Position numbers and translations under genes: made by a program
NCBI GenBank assembly: GCA_964654355.1
Contig: CAZZIQ010000011.1
Location: 1-31,174, forward strand
DNA from: CAZZIQ01 sp964654355
GTDB taxonomy: Bacteria > Pseudomonadota > Gammaproteobacteria > GCF-002020875
DNA: 31,174 nt
Direction: 5' to 3'
Shown here: positions 14,560 through 23,221 of the stretch, piece by piece
Numbering within the stretch: the stretch's first letter is position 1
How the letters are laid out: each line of letters opens with the position of its first letter
The notes under the pieces: model-generated
Seen by the model: only the letters and a program-made list of their open reading frames with translations
What the model was told of the DNA's origin: nothing
Database searches by the model: none

Positions 14560-17381
14560 TGCACCTGAGTGAGCAAAGGCTTCAGGAAGCGCCCAGTATG
14601 GGAGTTTTTGGCGGCGGCGACGTCTTCTGGTGTGCCGGCGACGAGGAGTTGGCCACCACCGGCGCCGCCTTCGGGGCCGAGGTCGAGAATCCAATCGGCG
14701 GTTTTGATCACATCGAGGTTGTGTTCAATGACCACGATGGTGTTGCCGTGGTCGCGCAGGCGATGCAGCACCTTGAGTAGTTGTTCAATGTCGTGGAAGT
14801 GCAGGCCGGTGGTCGGCTCGTCGAGGATGTAGAGTGTGTTGCCGGTATCGCGCCGTGAAAGTTCTTTGGCAAGTTTGACGCGTTGCGCTTCACCACCGGA
14901 AAGTGTGGTCGCGTTTTGTCCTAAACGAATGTAGCCCAAGCCAACTTCGAGCAGGGTTTGCAATTTGCGCGCAATCGCGGGCACCGCATCAAAGAAGACG
15001 CGCGCATCCTCCACGGTCATTTCCAAGACTTCGTGGATGTTCTTGCCTTTGTAGCGCACATCCAGCGTTTCGCGGTTATAGCGTTTGCCTTTGCACACAT
15101 CACAGGGCACATAAATGTCGGGCAAGAAGTGCATTTCCACACGAATCACGCCATCGCCCTGACAGGCTTCGCAGCGACCACCTTTCACATTGAAGGAAAA
15201 ACGCCCGGGGTTGTAGCCACGTGTGCGCGCTTCCGGTGTGCCGGAGAACAAATCACGAATGGGGGTGAACAGGCCGGTGTAGGTGGCCGGATTCGAGCGT
15301 GGCGTGCGTCCAATCGGGCTTTGGTCAATCGCCACAACTTTATCCAAGTGTTCAAAACCGAGGATTTCTTCATGTGCTGCGGCATCGGCTTGCGCGCGAT
15401 TCAGTGTTTGCGCCGCTGCGGGATAGAGCGTGTCGTTAATCAGCGTGGACTTGCCGGAGCCCGACACGCCAGTGACACAGGTCATTAACCCCAGCGGAAC
15501 ATCCACATTCAGTTGTTTGAGGTTGTTGCCGCGTGCGCCGCGAATGCGCAGCTGACGTTTGGGGTCGTATGGAATGCGTTGTTGGGGGCGTGCGATCTGG
15601 CGAGTCCCGGAAAGGTATTGGCCGGTGAGTGATGCGGGGTTCGCGGCAATCTCTTGCGGTGTGCCTTGCGCAACGATGCGACCGCCATGCACACCCGCGC
15701 CGGGGCCGATGTCGACGACATAGTCGGCATGCATGATGGCGTCTTCATCATGTTCGACCACGATCACGGTATTGCCCAGGTCACGCAGGCGCGTCAGTGT
15801 CTCGAGTAAGCGCTGGTTGTCGCGTTGATGTAGACCAATGGATGGTTCATCTAAGACATACATCACACCAACCAGACCGGCACCAATTTGACTGGCTAAG
15901 CGAATGCGCTGAGCTTCGCCACCAGAAAGGGTGTCCGCACTGCGTTCAAGGCTAAGGTAGTCCAATCCGACATCCACCAGAAACTTCAAACGCTCTTGGA
16001 TCTCACGCACGATACGGGTGGCAACCGTGCCTTTCCAGCCAGGCAATTCAAGCGTAGTGAAGAAACCATGTGCGTCCGCGATCGAGAGCGCGGCAATCGT
16101 GGGCAGGGATGCATTGGCAATCAAGACGTGGCGTGCTTCGCGGCGTAGGCGTGTGCCTTCGCAGCTTGGGCAGGGGCGCGTACTTTGCAGCTTGGCCAGC
16201 TCTTCGCGCACACTCGCAACGTCTACTTCGCGATAACGCCGGGCAAGGTTCGGCAGGACGCCTTCAAACGGATGTTCTTCGACGCGGGTGCCGCCGCGTG
16301 GTTTGAGGTATTCAAATTGGATGGCTTCTTTGTCACTGCCGTACAGCACGAGGTTTTGCAGCTCGGGGCTTAAATCTTGCCATGGGCTTTCGAGGTCAAA
16401 GCCATAGTGTGCGGATAGGCCTTGGAGGGTTTGGTAACTCCATGCATTGCGTCGATCCCAGCCACGAATCGCGCCGCCGGCAAGTCCGAGCTCGGGGTGC
16501 AGCACCACCTTGTCGGGGTCGAAGTAGGTCTCGATGCCAAGGCCATCGCAGGTGGGGCAGGCGCCATAGGGGTTGTTGAACGAGAACAAACGCGGCTCAA
16601 GTTCTTCGAGGCTGTAGCCACATTCGGGGCAGGCGTAGCGCGCGGAGAAGCGCAGCTCTTCACCTTCTTCCATCGGCGCAATTAACACCAGACCATCTGC
16701 AAGACCGATCGCGGTTTCCAGCGACTCCGCCAGGCGTTGGCGAATATCGGCGCGCACTTTAATACGGTCGATGACGATATCGATGTCGTGTTTGCGCTTG
16801 GGGTCGAGTTTGGGGATCGGATCGAGATCGATGACTTCGCCGTCAATGCGTGCCCGCACATAGCCTTCGGCGCGTCGCGCTTCCATCTCTTGCCGATGTT
16901 CACCTTTGCGCCCGCGAATCACGGGCGCCAACACCATTAACTTGCGGCCTTCAGGCAACGCCAGAATCTGATCCACCATCTGGCTGATGGTTTGGGTTTC
17001 CAAGACCGTCGCGTGATCGGGGCACTGCGGCGTACCGGCGCGCGCGAAGAGCAGGCGCAGGTAGTCATGAATCTCGGTCACGGTGCCCACGGTTGAGCGT
17101 GGGTTGTGCGAGGTGGTCTTCTGCTCAATCGAGATGGCCGGCGACAGACCTTCGATGGAATCCACATCTGGCTTTTCCATCAACGCCAAAAACTGGCGGG
17201 CATAGGCCGACAGGGATTCGACGTAGCGGCGCTGCCCTTCGGCATAGAGCGTGTCGAAGGCGAGCGAAGACTTGCCTGACCCGGACAGGCCGGTAATCAC
17301 GATCAGCCGTTCGCGCGGCAGGTCGAGGTCAAGATTGGCCAGGTTGTGGGTGCGGGCGCCGCGAACGCGGATCTGATCCAT
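14556..17381 (-). CDS. uvrA: Excinuclease ABC subunit A
   Basis: The 941-residue protein is the damage-recognition ATPase of nucleotide excision repair. The start MDQIRVRGARTHNLANLDLD fits the family; more upstream codons in the open frame do not. It has two ABC modules. The first has Walker A GLSGSGKSSLAF (near residue 31), a zinc finger with CPECGYSLEELEPRLFSF and CPTCDGLG, signature LSGGEAQRIRLASQIG and Walker B VLDEPSIGLHQRDN. The second has GVSGSGKSTLIN, a CEACQGDG...CDVCKGKR zinc module, LSGGEAQRVKLAKELS and ILDEPTTGLHFHD. Length matches E. coli (940). I see no LexA-type CTGT-N8-ACAG box upstream, nor a clear Shine-Dalgarno sequence. Confidence 0.98.
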   Translation of the reverse strand: MDQIRVRGARTHNLANLDLDLPRERLIVITGLSGSGKSSLAFDTLYAEGQRRYVESLSAYARQFLALMEKPDVDSIEGLSPAISIEQKTTSHNPRSTVGTVTEIHDYLRLLFARAGTPQCPDHATVLETQTISQMVDQILALPEGRKLMVLAPVIRGRKGEHRQEMEARRAEGYVRARIDGEVIDLDPIPKLDPKRKHDIDIVIDRIKVRADIRQRLAESLETAIGLADGLVLIAPMEEGEELRFSARYACPECGYSLEELEPRLFSFNNPYGACPTCDGLGIETYFDPDKVVLHPELGLAGGAIRGWDRRNAWSYQTLQGLSAHYGFDLESPWQDLSPELQNLVLYGSDKEAIQFEYLKPRGGTRVEEHPFEGVLPNLARRYREVDVASVREELAKLQSTRPCPSCEGTRLRREARHVLIANASLPTIAALSIADAHGFFTTLELPGWKGTVATRIVREIQERLKFLVDVGLDYLSLERSADTLSGGEAQRIRLASQIGAGLVGVMYVLDEPSIGLHQRDNQRLLETLTRLRDLGNTVIVVEHDEDAIMHADYVVDIGPGAGVHGGRIVAQGTPQEIAANPASLTGQYLSGTRQIARPQQRIPYDPKRQLRIRGARGNNLKQLNVDVPLGLMTCVTGVSGSGKSTLINDTLYPAAAQTLNRAQADAAAHEEILGFEHLDKVVAIDQSPIGRTPRSNPATYTGLFTPIRDLFSGTPEARTRGYNPGRFSFNVKGGRCEACQGDGVIRVEMHFLPDIYVPCDVCKGKRYNRETLDVRYKGKNIHEVLEMTVEDARVFFDAVPAIARKLQTLLEVGLGYIRLGQNATTLSGGEAQRVKLAKELSRRDTGNTLYILDEPTTGLHFHDIEQLLKVLHRLRDHGNTIVVIEHNLDVIKTADWILDLGPEGGAGGGQLLVAGTPEDVAAAKNSHTGRFLKPLLTQVQ

Positions 17382-17431
17382 GTGGGTTCGTTTGTGGGAG
17401 TTGGTGAATGTGAAAAGCGAGGTCGACCGGC

Positions 17432-17438
17432 TATTATG
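17432..17438. promoter_or_regulatory. Overlapping divergent -10-like elements between uvrA and the hydrolase gene
   Basis: TATTAT (17432-17437, plus strand) and CATAAT (17438-17433, minus strand) overlap in the 138-base divergent gap. Neither has a good -35 at 17 bases. They are the only plausible -10 sequences I see for these two genes, so the call is tentative. If both are used, the two transcripts would compete for the same site. Confidence 0.35.
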
Positions 17439-17519
17439 CGGCATTGGTCGTGTTTCGATAGTGATACTTGGCATCAACAGGAAGCGATCAGACAGAAAAA
17501 GAATCCGAAGGAGAATGAG

Positions 17520-18443
17520 ATGCGGACTTGGCTGCAGATGACGGTGCTGTTGTGGGCAGGCATGAGTACCGCGTGGGCGGCGAATGTGAATTTTCAGCCG
17601 GTAACAGAGGGTGTTTATGCCTTTATCGGCGAGATCGATGACCGTACGCGTGAAAATCTTGGGCTGAATGCCAATATCGGTTTGGTGCTGACTTCAGACG
17701 GCGCGGTGCTGATTGATAGCGGCGCGGGCCCGGTTTCTGCGCAAGCGCTGGAAGCGGGCGTGCGCACGGTTACGGATCAGAAGATTGTCGCGGTGATCAA
17801 TACCGGTAGTCAGGATCATCGTTGGTTGGGTAATCAATATTTTGCTGCGCGCGGGGCCACAATCTATGCGCTGCAGCGCACGGTAGACACGCAGAAGTCG
17901 ATGCTTGATTCAATTTTGCGTCGTATTCAGAGCGTTGATCCAGTCTTCAAAGAGCAGAATCCGTTTTATGCGGAGGCGCCTTTTGCGCAAGATCAAGCGG
18001 ATCTTATGATTGGTGAGGTGCGCTTTGAGCTGAAATATTTTAATGATGCGCACTTCCCGGGCGACATTGTGGTGTGGTTGCCTGCGCAGGAGGTTCTGTT
18101 CACAGGAGACCATGTTTACCTCGATCGCTTACTTGGCGTGCATCCGCAGACGCATGCGGGGAAATGGCTTAAGGCATTTAATCAAGCCATACAGCTTCCA
18201 GCGCGCTATGTGGTGCCGGGGCATGGCGGTGTTGCTGACCGCGCCAAAGCGCAGGCAGAAACGGGTGATTACTTGGCGCTCGTGGTCGCTGGTGCCAGCA
18301 AGGCGGCTGAAGATATGGAGCCGATGGAAACCGTGCTGTCTGGGTATGACTGGACCCCATGGCAACACCTGAAACACTTCGATAGCTGGCATGCACGTTC
18401 AGTGAGCAATACCCTTCAGCGTTTTGAACAGCAAGGGATGTAA
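17520..18443 (+). CDS. Exported metallo-beta-lactamase-fold protein with altered zinc motif
   Basis: The ATG at 17520 follows AAGGAG and gives 307 residues. The first 20 (MRTWLQMTVLLWAGMSTAWA) form a Sec signal peptide. The mature part has the MBL fold: NIGLVLTSDGAVLIDSGAG, then residues 94-105 NTGSQDHRWLGN where active enzymes have THxHxDHxxGN, then AHFPGDIVVWLPAQEVLFTG-D and VPGHGG. H178, D197, H235 and the D99-H100 pair remain, but G96 and Q98 replace the first two histidines. Similar periplasmic SoxH-like or quinoprotein-relay hydrolases occur in sulfur oxidisers. The reaction is unknown; it may bind one metal or be non-hydrolytic. A role alongside Sox about 2.4 kb downstream is only suggested by proximity. 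Confidence 0.8.
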   Translation: MRTWLQMTVLLWAGMSTAWAANVNFQPVTEGVYAFIGEIDDRTRENLGLNANIGLVLTSDGAVLIDSGAGPVSAQALEAGVRTVTDQKIVAVINTGSQDHRWLGNQYFAARGATIYALQRTVDTQKSMLDSILRRIQSVDPVFKEQNPFYAEAPFAQDQADLMIGEVRFELKYFNDAHFPGDIVVWLPAQEVLFTGDHVYLDRLLGVHPQTHAGKWLKAFNQAIQLPARYVVPGHGGVADRAKAQAETGDYLALVVAGASKAAEDMEPMETVLSGYDWTPWQHLKHFDSWHARSVSNTLQRFEQQGM

Positions 18444-18459
18444 TTAAGCCCCAAACCAC

Positions 18460-18490
18460 TTGCCAAGAGCGGGGTCGATTCGGCTACTAT
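18460..18490 (+). promoter_or_regulatory. Possible promoter before the MFS gene
   Basis: TTGCCA (18460-18465) and TACTAT (18485-18490) occur in the 107-base gap after the hydrolase gene. The spacer is 19 bases, longer than the usual 17, so this is a weak candidate. The sequence after the -10 is again GC-rich (CCGCCCGCGG). No terminator separates the hydrolase and MFS genes, so read-through is also possible. Confidence 0.35.
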
Positions 18491-18550
18491 CCGCCCGCGG
18501 CATAGTTTCCGCACAGGGTTCCGTCGAACAGGTTTGGTACGTAGAAAAGG

Positions 18551-19984
18551 ATGAAGCAGGACTCTCCCATCTCCATGTTGCCCAGTGAGCGCCGCGCCAC
18601 GTTTGGTTTGGCCGGCATCTTTGCCTTGCGCATGCTGGGGTTATTTCTTTTGTTGCCGGTGCTGACGCTGCATGCCAGTGAATACACCGATTCCACGCCG
18701 TTGTTGATTGGCCTCGCACTCGGTGCCTATGGCCTGACGCAGGCGTTTTTACAAATTCCGTTTGGGATGTTGTCCGATCGCTTTGGGCGTAAGCGTGTGA
18801 TCGCTGCGGGCTTGATTCTGTTTGCTCTCGGTAGCGCGTATGCGGCAATGGCCGACACTTTGGTTGAAGTGGTGATTGGGCGTGCCTTGCAGGGTGCGGG
18901 TGCGATTGCCGCTGCGACCATGGCGCTGCTTGCTGATCTCACGCGTGAAGAAAATCGTACGAAGGCAATGGCGATGTTTGGCATGAGTATCGGCTTTGCC
19001 TTCATGTTGGCGATTGTTTTAGGGCCATTGTTGGTGGAATGGATTGGTTTATCCGGTTTGTTCTGGATCACGGGCGTATTTGCGCTGCTGGGGCTGGTGG
19101 TGCTGGCGCGCGTGGTGCCGCATGCGACACACAGCCATACTCGCCGTGATGCGGTGGCCTTACGTAGCGAGATCGGAAGTGTGTTGGCGAATCCACAACT
19201 GCGCCGCCTCGACTTTGGCATCTTGGTGTTGCATCTCGTGCTCACCGCATTGTTTGTGGTGGTGCCGCTTTCGCTCTTGCATGAAGCGGGGCTGCCGAAA
19301 GAGCAGCATGGTTGGGCCTACTTCGGCGTGATGATTGCCTCGGTCGCGATCATGTTTCCGCTGGTGTTGATGGCGGAGCGTGGCGGCCGCATGAAGCATG
19401 TATTCGTCGGCGCAATCTTTACCTTGGCGATTTCAATGGTGTTGTTGTGGCAATTGCCGCACAGCTTATGGTTCTTGTTGGGGATGCTGGTTGTGTTCTT
19501 CGCAGCCTTCAATGTATTGGAGGCAACGCTGCCGAGTTTGATTTCAAAAACGGCACCAGTGGCGAACAAAGGAACGGCGATGGGGGTGTATTCCAGTTCG
19601 CAGTTCTTTGGCGCATTTTTGGGTGGCGCACTTGGTGGTTGGGTATTAGGTGCGTGGGGTGAGTCGAGTGTGTATTTGCTCTGCGCAGCGCTGTTGTTGG
19701 TGTGGGGCGTGTATGCCTTGACCATGGCGCCGCCGGCCCGTGTGAGTACGCGCGTCGTCCGTGTCGGGGTAATGACCAAGCTGCGTGCGCAGCACGTGGC
19801 GTTGGAGTTGCGTGAGATCAGGGGCATTGTTGAAGCGGTGGTCCTTGCCGAAGAGGGCGTCGCGTATGTGAAATATGACCCGGCTACGTTAGATGAACCA
19901 GCTTTGGCAGGATGGGTGTCGAATCCTGCGCGTGAACCGGGCGAAGCGAGGTCGGGTAACCCGCAAGCGACGGTTGCGACCTGA
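18551..19984 (+). CDS. YajR-like MFS transporter with C-terminal domain
   Basis: This 477-residue membrane protein belongs to the major facilitator superfamily. It shows about 12 hydrophobic segments and motif A GMLSDRFGRKR between the second and third. The N-terminus (LPSERRATFGLAGIFALRML) and a C-terminal soluble extension of about 80 residues starting near VSTRVVRVGVMTKLRAQHV resemble E. coli YajR. That protein carries a ferredoxin-like YAM domain. The substrate is unknown; a drug/H+ antiporter annotation would be a guess. The ATG at 18551 has AAAAGG too close for good initiation; the internal ATG at 18575 (MLPSERR) is an alternative start. It precedes ssb by 53 bases. Confidence 0.85.
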   Translation: MKQDSPISMLPSERRATFGLAGIFALRMLGLFLLLPVLTLHASEYTDSTPLLIGLALGAYGLTQAFLQIPFGMLSDRFGRKRVIAAGLILFALGSAYAAMADTLVEVVIGRALQGAGAIAAATMALLADLTREENRTKAMAMFGMSIGFAFMLAIVLGPLLVEWIGLSGLFWITGVFALLGLVVLARVVPHATHSHTRRDAVALRSEIGSVLANPQLRRLDFGILVLHLVLTALFVVVPLSLLHEAGLPKEQHGWAYFGVMIASVAIMFPLVLMAERGGRMKHVFVGAIFTLAISMVLLWQLPHSLWFLLGMLVVFFAAFNVLEATLPSLISKTAPVANKGTAMGVYSSSQFFGAFLGGALGGWVLGAWGESSVYLLCAALLLVWGVYALTMAPPARVSTRVVRVGVMTKLRAQHVALELREIRGIVEAVVLAEEGVAYVKYDPATLDEPALAGWVSNPAREPGEARSGNPQATVAT

Positions 19985-20037
19985 GACACAACTAAACCTT
20001 ATTTTTTATAAGTTCGAACCAAAACGAGGATAGGACG

Positions 20038-20571
20038 ATGTCGAGAGGGATTAACAAGGTCATTTTGGTGGGTAACTTGGGCGTAGACCCAGAGGTGCGT
20101 TACACCGCGGATGGGCGCGCGATTACCACCATTCGTTTGGCGACTTCCGAGCAATGGCGCGATAAGAACAGCGGTGAGAAGCAAGAACGCACCGAGTGGC
20201 ACCGCGTGGTGTTCTTTGGGCGTATTGCCGAAATTGCTGCGGAATATTTGCGCAAGGGGGGTCAGGTGTACATCGAAGGCAAGCTGCGCACCCGCAAGTG
20301 GCAGGGTCAGGATGGACAGGATCGATACACCACCGAAGTGTTGGTGGATCAAAACGGTACCATGCAGATCTTGGGGCAGCGCGGTGGCGGTAGCAGTGCG
20401 CCCTATGATGCTGCGGAGGATCATGCCGATGATGGCTGGTCGGGTGGTGGCAACGCTGGTGGCGGTAATCGTGCGCCGGCTGCGGCGGCGGCTGGCGGTG
20501 GCGCGGTAGCATCCTCACCCTCATCCAGCGGCAGTGCCTACGACAGCTTCGATGACGATATTCCGTTCTAG
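20038..20571 (+). CDS. ssb: Single-stranded DNA-binding protein
   Basis: The 177-residue protein begins MSRGINKVILVGNLGVDPEV. It has an N-terminal OB-fold of about 110 residues with WHRVVFFGRIAEIAAEYLRK and GKLRTRKWQGQDGQDRYTTE. A Gly/Ala/Ser-rich flexible linker follows, then the acidic tip DDDIPF that recruits repair and replication proteins. SSB coats single-stranded DNA during replication, recombination and repair. Its nearness to uvrA recalls the uvrA-ssb pair of E. coli, though here two other genes lie between. ACGAGGATAGG precedes the ATG and a strong terminator follows. Confidence 0.97.
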   Translation: MSRGINKVILVGNLGVDPEVRYTADGRAITTIRLATSEQWRDKNSGEKQERTEWHRVVFFGRIAEIAAEYLRKGGQVYIEGKLRTRKWQGQDGQDRYTTEVLVDQNGTMQILGQRGGGSSAPYDAAEDHADDGWSGGGNAGGGNRAPAAAAAGGGAVASSPSSSGSAYDSFDDDIPF

Positions 20572-20599
20572 CGTGCGCATCCGTGTGGTGCTCACCAAC

Positions 20600-20623
20600 A
20601 CGGCGCCTTAGGGCGCCGTTTTT
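20600..20623 (+). terminator. Intrinsic terminator after ssb
   Basis: ACGGCGCC (20600-20607), a TTAG loop and GGCGCCGT (20612-20619) form a perfect eight-base-pair stem followed by a run of T bases to 20623. It lies 28 bases after the ssb stop and isolates the sox genes from upstream transcription. Confidence 0.92.
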
Positions 20624-20870
20624 GTTCGCATTGCGGTGTGTTGGTGTGCTTCTTATTCGACTTCTTCAATATGCTTGAACATTAAATTTCTGACGTACTT
20701 GGCATGGAGAAAATCTTGGGTGGAATTCCTAGAAGGTTTACAGACAAAGGCCTTGCCGAGTGTTGAAGCTTATGCGAAGGTATGACCCGCTTGTGACATC
20801 CCAGAGATGGATGCACAGAAAATATAACGATTAAAGACATTATGTTTGAAATGCCGGAGGAGGCACCTTC
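20624..20870 (+). promoter_or_regulatory. Intergenic region carrying the presumed sox promoter
   Basis: Together with the ssb terminator, this 247-base stretch makes a gap of about 300 bases without a gene. It must hold the sox promoter, because a terminator lies just upstream. The best -10-like sequence is TATAAC (20823-20828), with no acceptable -35 at 16-18 bases, which would fit an activator-dependent promoter. A TTGTGA at 20791-20796 is too far away (26 bases). I see no sigma-54 GG-N10-GC pattern and no small gene. A GGAGGAGG ribosome-binding site closes the region. Confidence 0.4.
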
Positions 20871-22658
20871 ATGTCTATGAACCGTCGTCAGTTTATGCAG
20901 CTGATGGGAATGGCTGGCGCTGCTGGTTTGTTCCCAGGTTCGGTGTTTGCGTCACGCAAAGCGCCTGCAGATTTCTACGAAGTGCCGATGAAGGGTACTG
21001 CACGCATTCTGCACATCACGGATACGCACGCGCAGTTGTTACCGATTTGGTTCCGTGAACCGAGCGTTAACCTCGGTGTGGCGGGTGCCTATGGAAAAGC
21101 GCCGCATTTGGTCGGCGCGCGGTTGTTGGAAAATTTTGGTATTACCGCAAGCGGTGTTGAGTCGCATGCGTTTACCTATTTGGATTTTGAGAACGCAGCC
21201 AAGATCTACGGCAAGGTGGGCGGTTTCGCGCACATGAAGACCTTGGTCGATAAGTTGCGTTCGGAAGCGGGTTCAGGCAACAGCTTGCTGCTTGATGGCG
21301 GGGATACGTGGCAGGGTAGTGGTACAGCGCTCAAGACCCGTGGCATGGACATGGTCGGCGCGTGTAATTTGCTCGGCGTTGATGTGATGACCGGGCACTG
21401 GGAATACACCTACCTCGATCATGAAGTCATCAAGAACGTACAAGCGCTCAATGGTGACTTCGTGGCGCAAAACGTCCGCGTGCGGGAAGAGGCGGCGTTT
21501 GACTACAAGTTTGCCGATTTTGCTGATTTTGACGAAAACACTGGTAATGCGTTCAAGCCGTATGTCATGAAAGAAGTGGGCGGCGCCCGCATCGCGGTGA
21601 TCGGTCAGGCCTTCCCGTATACGCCGATCGCGAATCCGTCGCGCTTCATTCCGGATTGGACCTTCGGCATTCAAGATGCTCGTATGCAAGAGCTGGTGGA
21701 TCAGGTACGTGAAACCGAGCGTCCGGATGCAGTGATTGTGATTTCACACAATGGCATGGACGTTGACCTGAAGATGGCGTCGGTGGTCTCGGGTATTGAT
21801 GCGATCTTTGGTGGCCATACCCATGATGGCGTGCCGCAGCCGACCGTCGTAACCAATGCCGGTGGCAAGACTTTGGTGACCAACGCGGGCTCGAACGGTA
21901 AGTTTGTTGGCGTGATGGATCTCGATATTCGCAACGGTAAGGTGCAGGGCTTCAACTATCGCCTATTGCCGGTATTCTCGAATATGCTCGAGCCGGATGC
22001 AGAAATGAATGCCTACATCACGGATGTGCGTAAGCCGCATCTGGATTGGTTGCAGGAGCCGCTCGCGGTTGCAGAAGAAACCATGTACCGTCGCGGCAAC
22101 TTTAACGGCACCTTCGATCAATTGATTTGTGATGCGTTGCGCGTGCAACTCGATGCACAAATTTCCTTGTCAGCGGGCTTCCGCTGGGGCACCACCGTTC
22201 CGGCGGGTGAAACCATCACCATGGAGCATGTGTTGGATCAAACCTGTATGACCTATCCCGAAACCTACACTCGGGATATGAGTGGTGCGGAGTTGAAGAT
22301 CATCCTTGAGGATGTGTGCGACAACCTCTTCAATGAGGATCCGTATTATCAACAGGGCGGCGACATGGTACGTGTCGGCGGCCTGAACTATGTGCTCGAT
22401 ACGAACGCCGGAATGGGCGAGCGGATCAGTGACATGACCCTCGACAATGGCGAAGCCATTGAGATGGGCAAGAATTACAAGGTGGCGGGCTGGGCAACCG
22501 TGGGCGCCCAATCGCCGGGTGCTCCAGTCTGGGACGTCGTTGCAGACTACTTGCGAGATCGTAAGAGTGCGAGCATTAGTAAGTTCAACACGCCAAAGCT
22601 CAAGAATGTGCGCGGCAACCCAGGCATCGCTGATTACCGCGGCGATGTGTTGAGTTGA
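20871..22658 (+). CDS. soxB: Sulfur oxidation protein SoxB (thiosulfohydrolase)
   Basis: The 595-residue protein hydrolyses sulfate from SoxY-bound thiosulfonate in the periplasm. It starts with a Tat signal (NRRQFMQLMGMAGAAGLFPG). The metallophosphoesterase/5'-nucleotidase core shows DTH at 51-53, GGD near 143-145, GHWE at 175-178 (the SoxB version of the GNHE motif), SHNG at 292-295 and GGHTHD at 314-319. These are the expected dinuclear manganese ligands. The C-terminal 5'-nucleotidase-like domain includes NFNGTFDQLICDALR. GGAGGAGG precedes the ATG; a second ATG at 20877 is possible. It is first in a soxB-Y-Z-A-X order and ends 90 bases before soxY. Confidence 0.97.
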   Translation: MSMNRRQFMQLMGMAGAAGLFPGSVFASRKAPADFYEVPMKGTARILHITDTHAQLLPIWFREPSVNLGVAGAYGKAPHLVGARLLENFGITASGVESHAFTYLDFENAAKIYGKVGGFAHMKTLVDKLRSEAGSGNSLLLDGGDTWQGSGTALKTRGMDMVGACNLLGVDVMTGHWEYTYLDHEVIKNVQALNGDFVAQNVRVREEAAFDYKFADFADFDENTGNAFKPYVMKEVGGARIAVIGQAFPYTPIANPSRFIPDWTFGIQDARMQELVDQVRETERPDAVIVISHNGMDVDLKMASVVSGIDAIFGGHTHDGVPQPTVVTNAGGKTLVTNAGSNGKFVGVMDLDIRNGKVQGFNYRLLPVFSNMLEPDAEMNAYITDVRKPHLDWLQEPLAVAEETMYRRGNFNGTFDQLICDALRVQLDAQISLSAGFRWGTTVPAGETITMEHVLDQTCMTYPETYTRDMSGAELKIILEDVCDNLFNEDPYYQQGGDMVRVGGLNYVLDTNAGMGERISDMTLDNGEAIEMGKNYKVAGWATVGAQSPGAPVWDVVADYLRDRKSASISKFNTPKLKNVRGNPGIADYRGDVLS

Positions 22659-22748
22659 GTGCGGTCCTTGAACCTTGGAGTTGAGCCCACGTCAAACGAC
22701 ACCCTGTAATACCACCACGATCGTTTCTCAACGGAGAGGAGTGTGCAT

Positions 22749-23204
22749 ATGAAACGTAGAACGTTTTTACGCGGTACTTTGGCCAGCAGTGCCATCATGA
22801 CCGCTATGGGCGCGGGCCTGTTGGCGCCGCGTACTGTATTGGCTGCATGGCCAGAAGGCATCATGACGGCTAAGGATGTTGCTGGTGCAACCGGTGGCGG
22901 CGCAGGCGAAGCCTCCGCATCCATCAAACTGGATGTCCCTAGCATTGCTGAAAACGGCGCAGTCGTGCCGGTTAAGGTGGATGCAACGGCCATGTCGGGT
23001 GTGGAAAGCGTCAGTATTCTGGTTGATAGCAATGGTTCGCCTTTGGCGGCTACCTTTGTTCTTGGTGCGGATGGTGTGGCGTTTGCCTCAACTCGCTGCA
23101 AAGTGGGCAAGTCCGGCAACATGGTGGGTGTAGTGAAAGCAGGTGGAAAGACCTATCACGCATCTAAGGAAGTCAAGGTCACTGTCGGTGGCTGTGGCGG
23201 CTAA
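22749..23204 (+). CDS. soxY: Sulfur carrier protein SoxY
   Basis: The 151-residue precursor has a Tat signal (KRRTFLRGTLASSAIMTAMG, cleavage after about residue 32-33) and ends VTVGGCGG. The cysteine of the GGCGG swinging arm (C149) carries the sulfur intermediates. The ATG at 22749 is seven bases after GAGGAG and is preferred over an in-frame GTG at 22743. Unusually, a second cysteine, C117, lies in STRCKVGKSG, where SoxY proteins known to me have a hydrophobic residue. SoxY works as a heterodimer with SoxZ, encoded 17 bases downstream and presumably coexported. Confidence 0.97.
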   Translation: MKRRTFLRGTLASSAIMTAMGAGLLAPRTVLAAWPEGIMTAKDVAGATGGGAGEASASIKLDVPSIAENGAVVPVKVDATAMSGVESVSILVDSNGSPLAATFVLGADGVAFASTRCKVGKSGNMVGVVKAGGKTYHASKEVKVTVGGCGG

Positions 23205-23221
23205 TTTAGGAGGAAAACATC

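Noticed and set aside
14560..14694. N-terminal extension of the DUF3293 frame inside uvrA
   Set aside because: The extension is almost only Arg, Pro and Trp, a frame-shifted reading of uvrA; the conserved part starts at the ATG at 14559.
19998..20012. CTTAT-TTTTT-ATAAG inverted repeat before ssb
   Set aside because: The five-base AT-only arms are too weak for a terminator and the pattern may be chance in an AT-rich leader; no known operator matches.
20391..20555. Gly/Ala-rich repeat tract in ssb as a possible repeat element or frameshift
   Set aside because: It is the usual flexible SSB linker in the correct frame, ending in the intact DDDIPF tip.
20672..20760. Possible sigma-54 promoter (TGGCAT) upstream of soxB
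   Set aside because: The GG-N10-GC spacing is not met.
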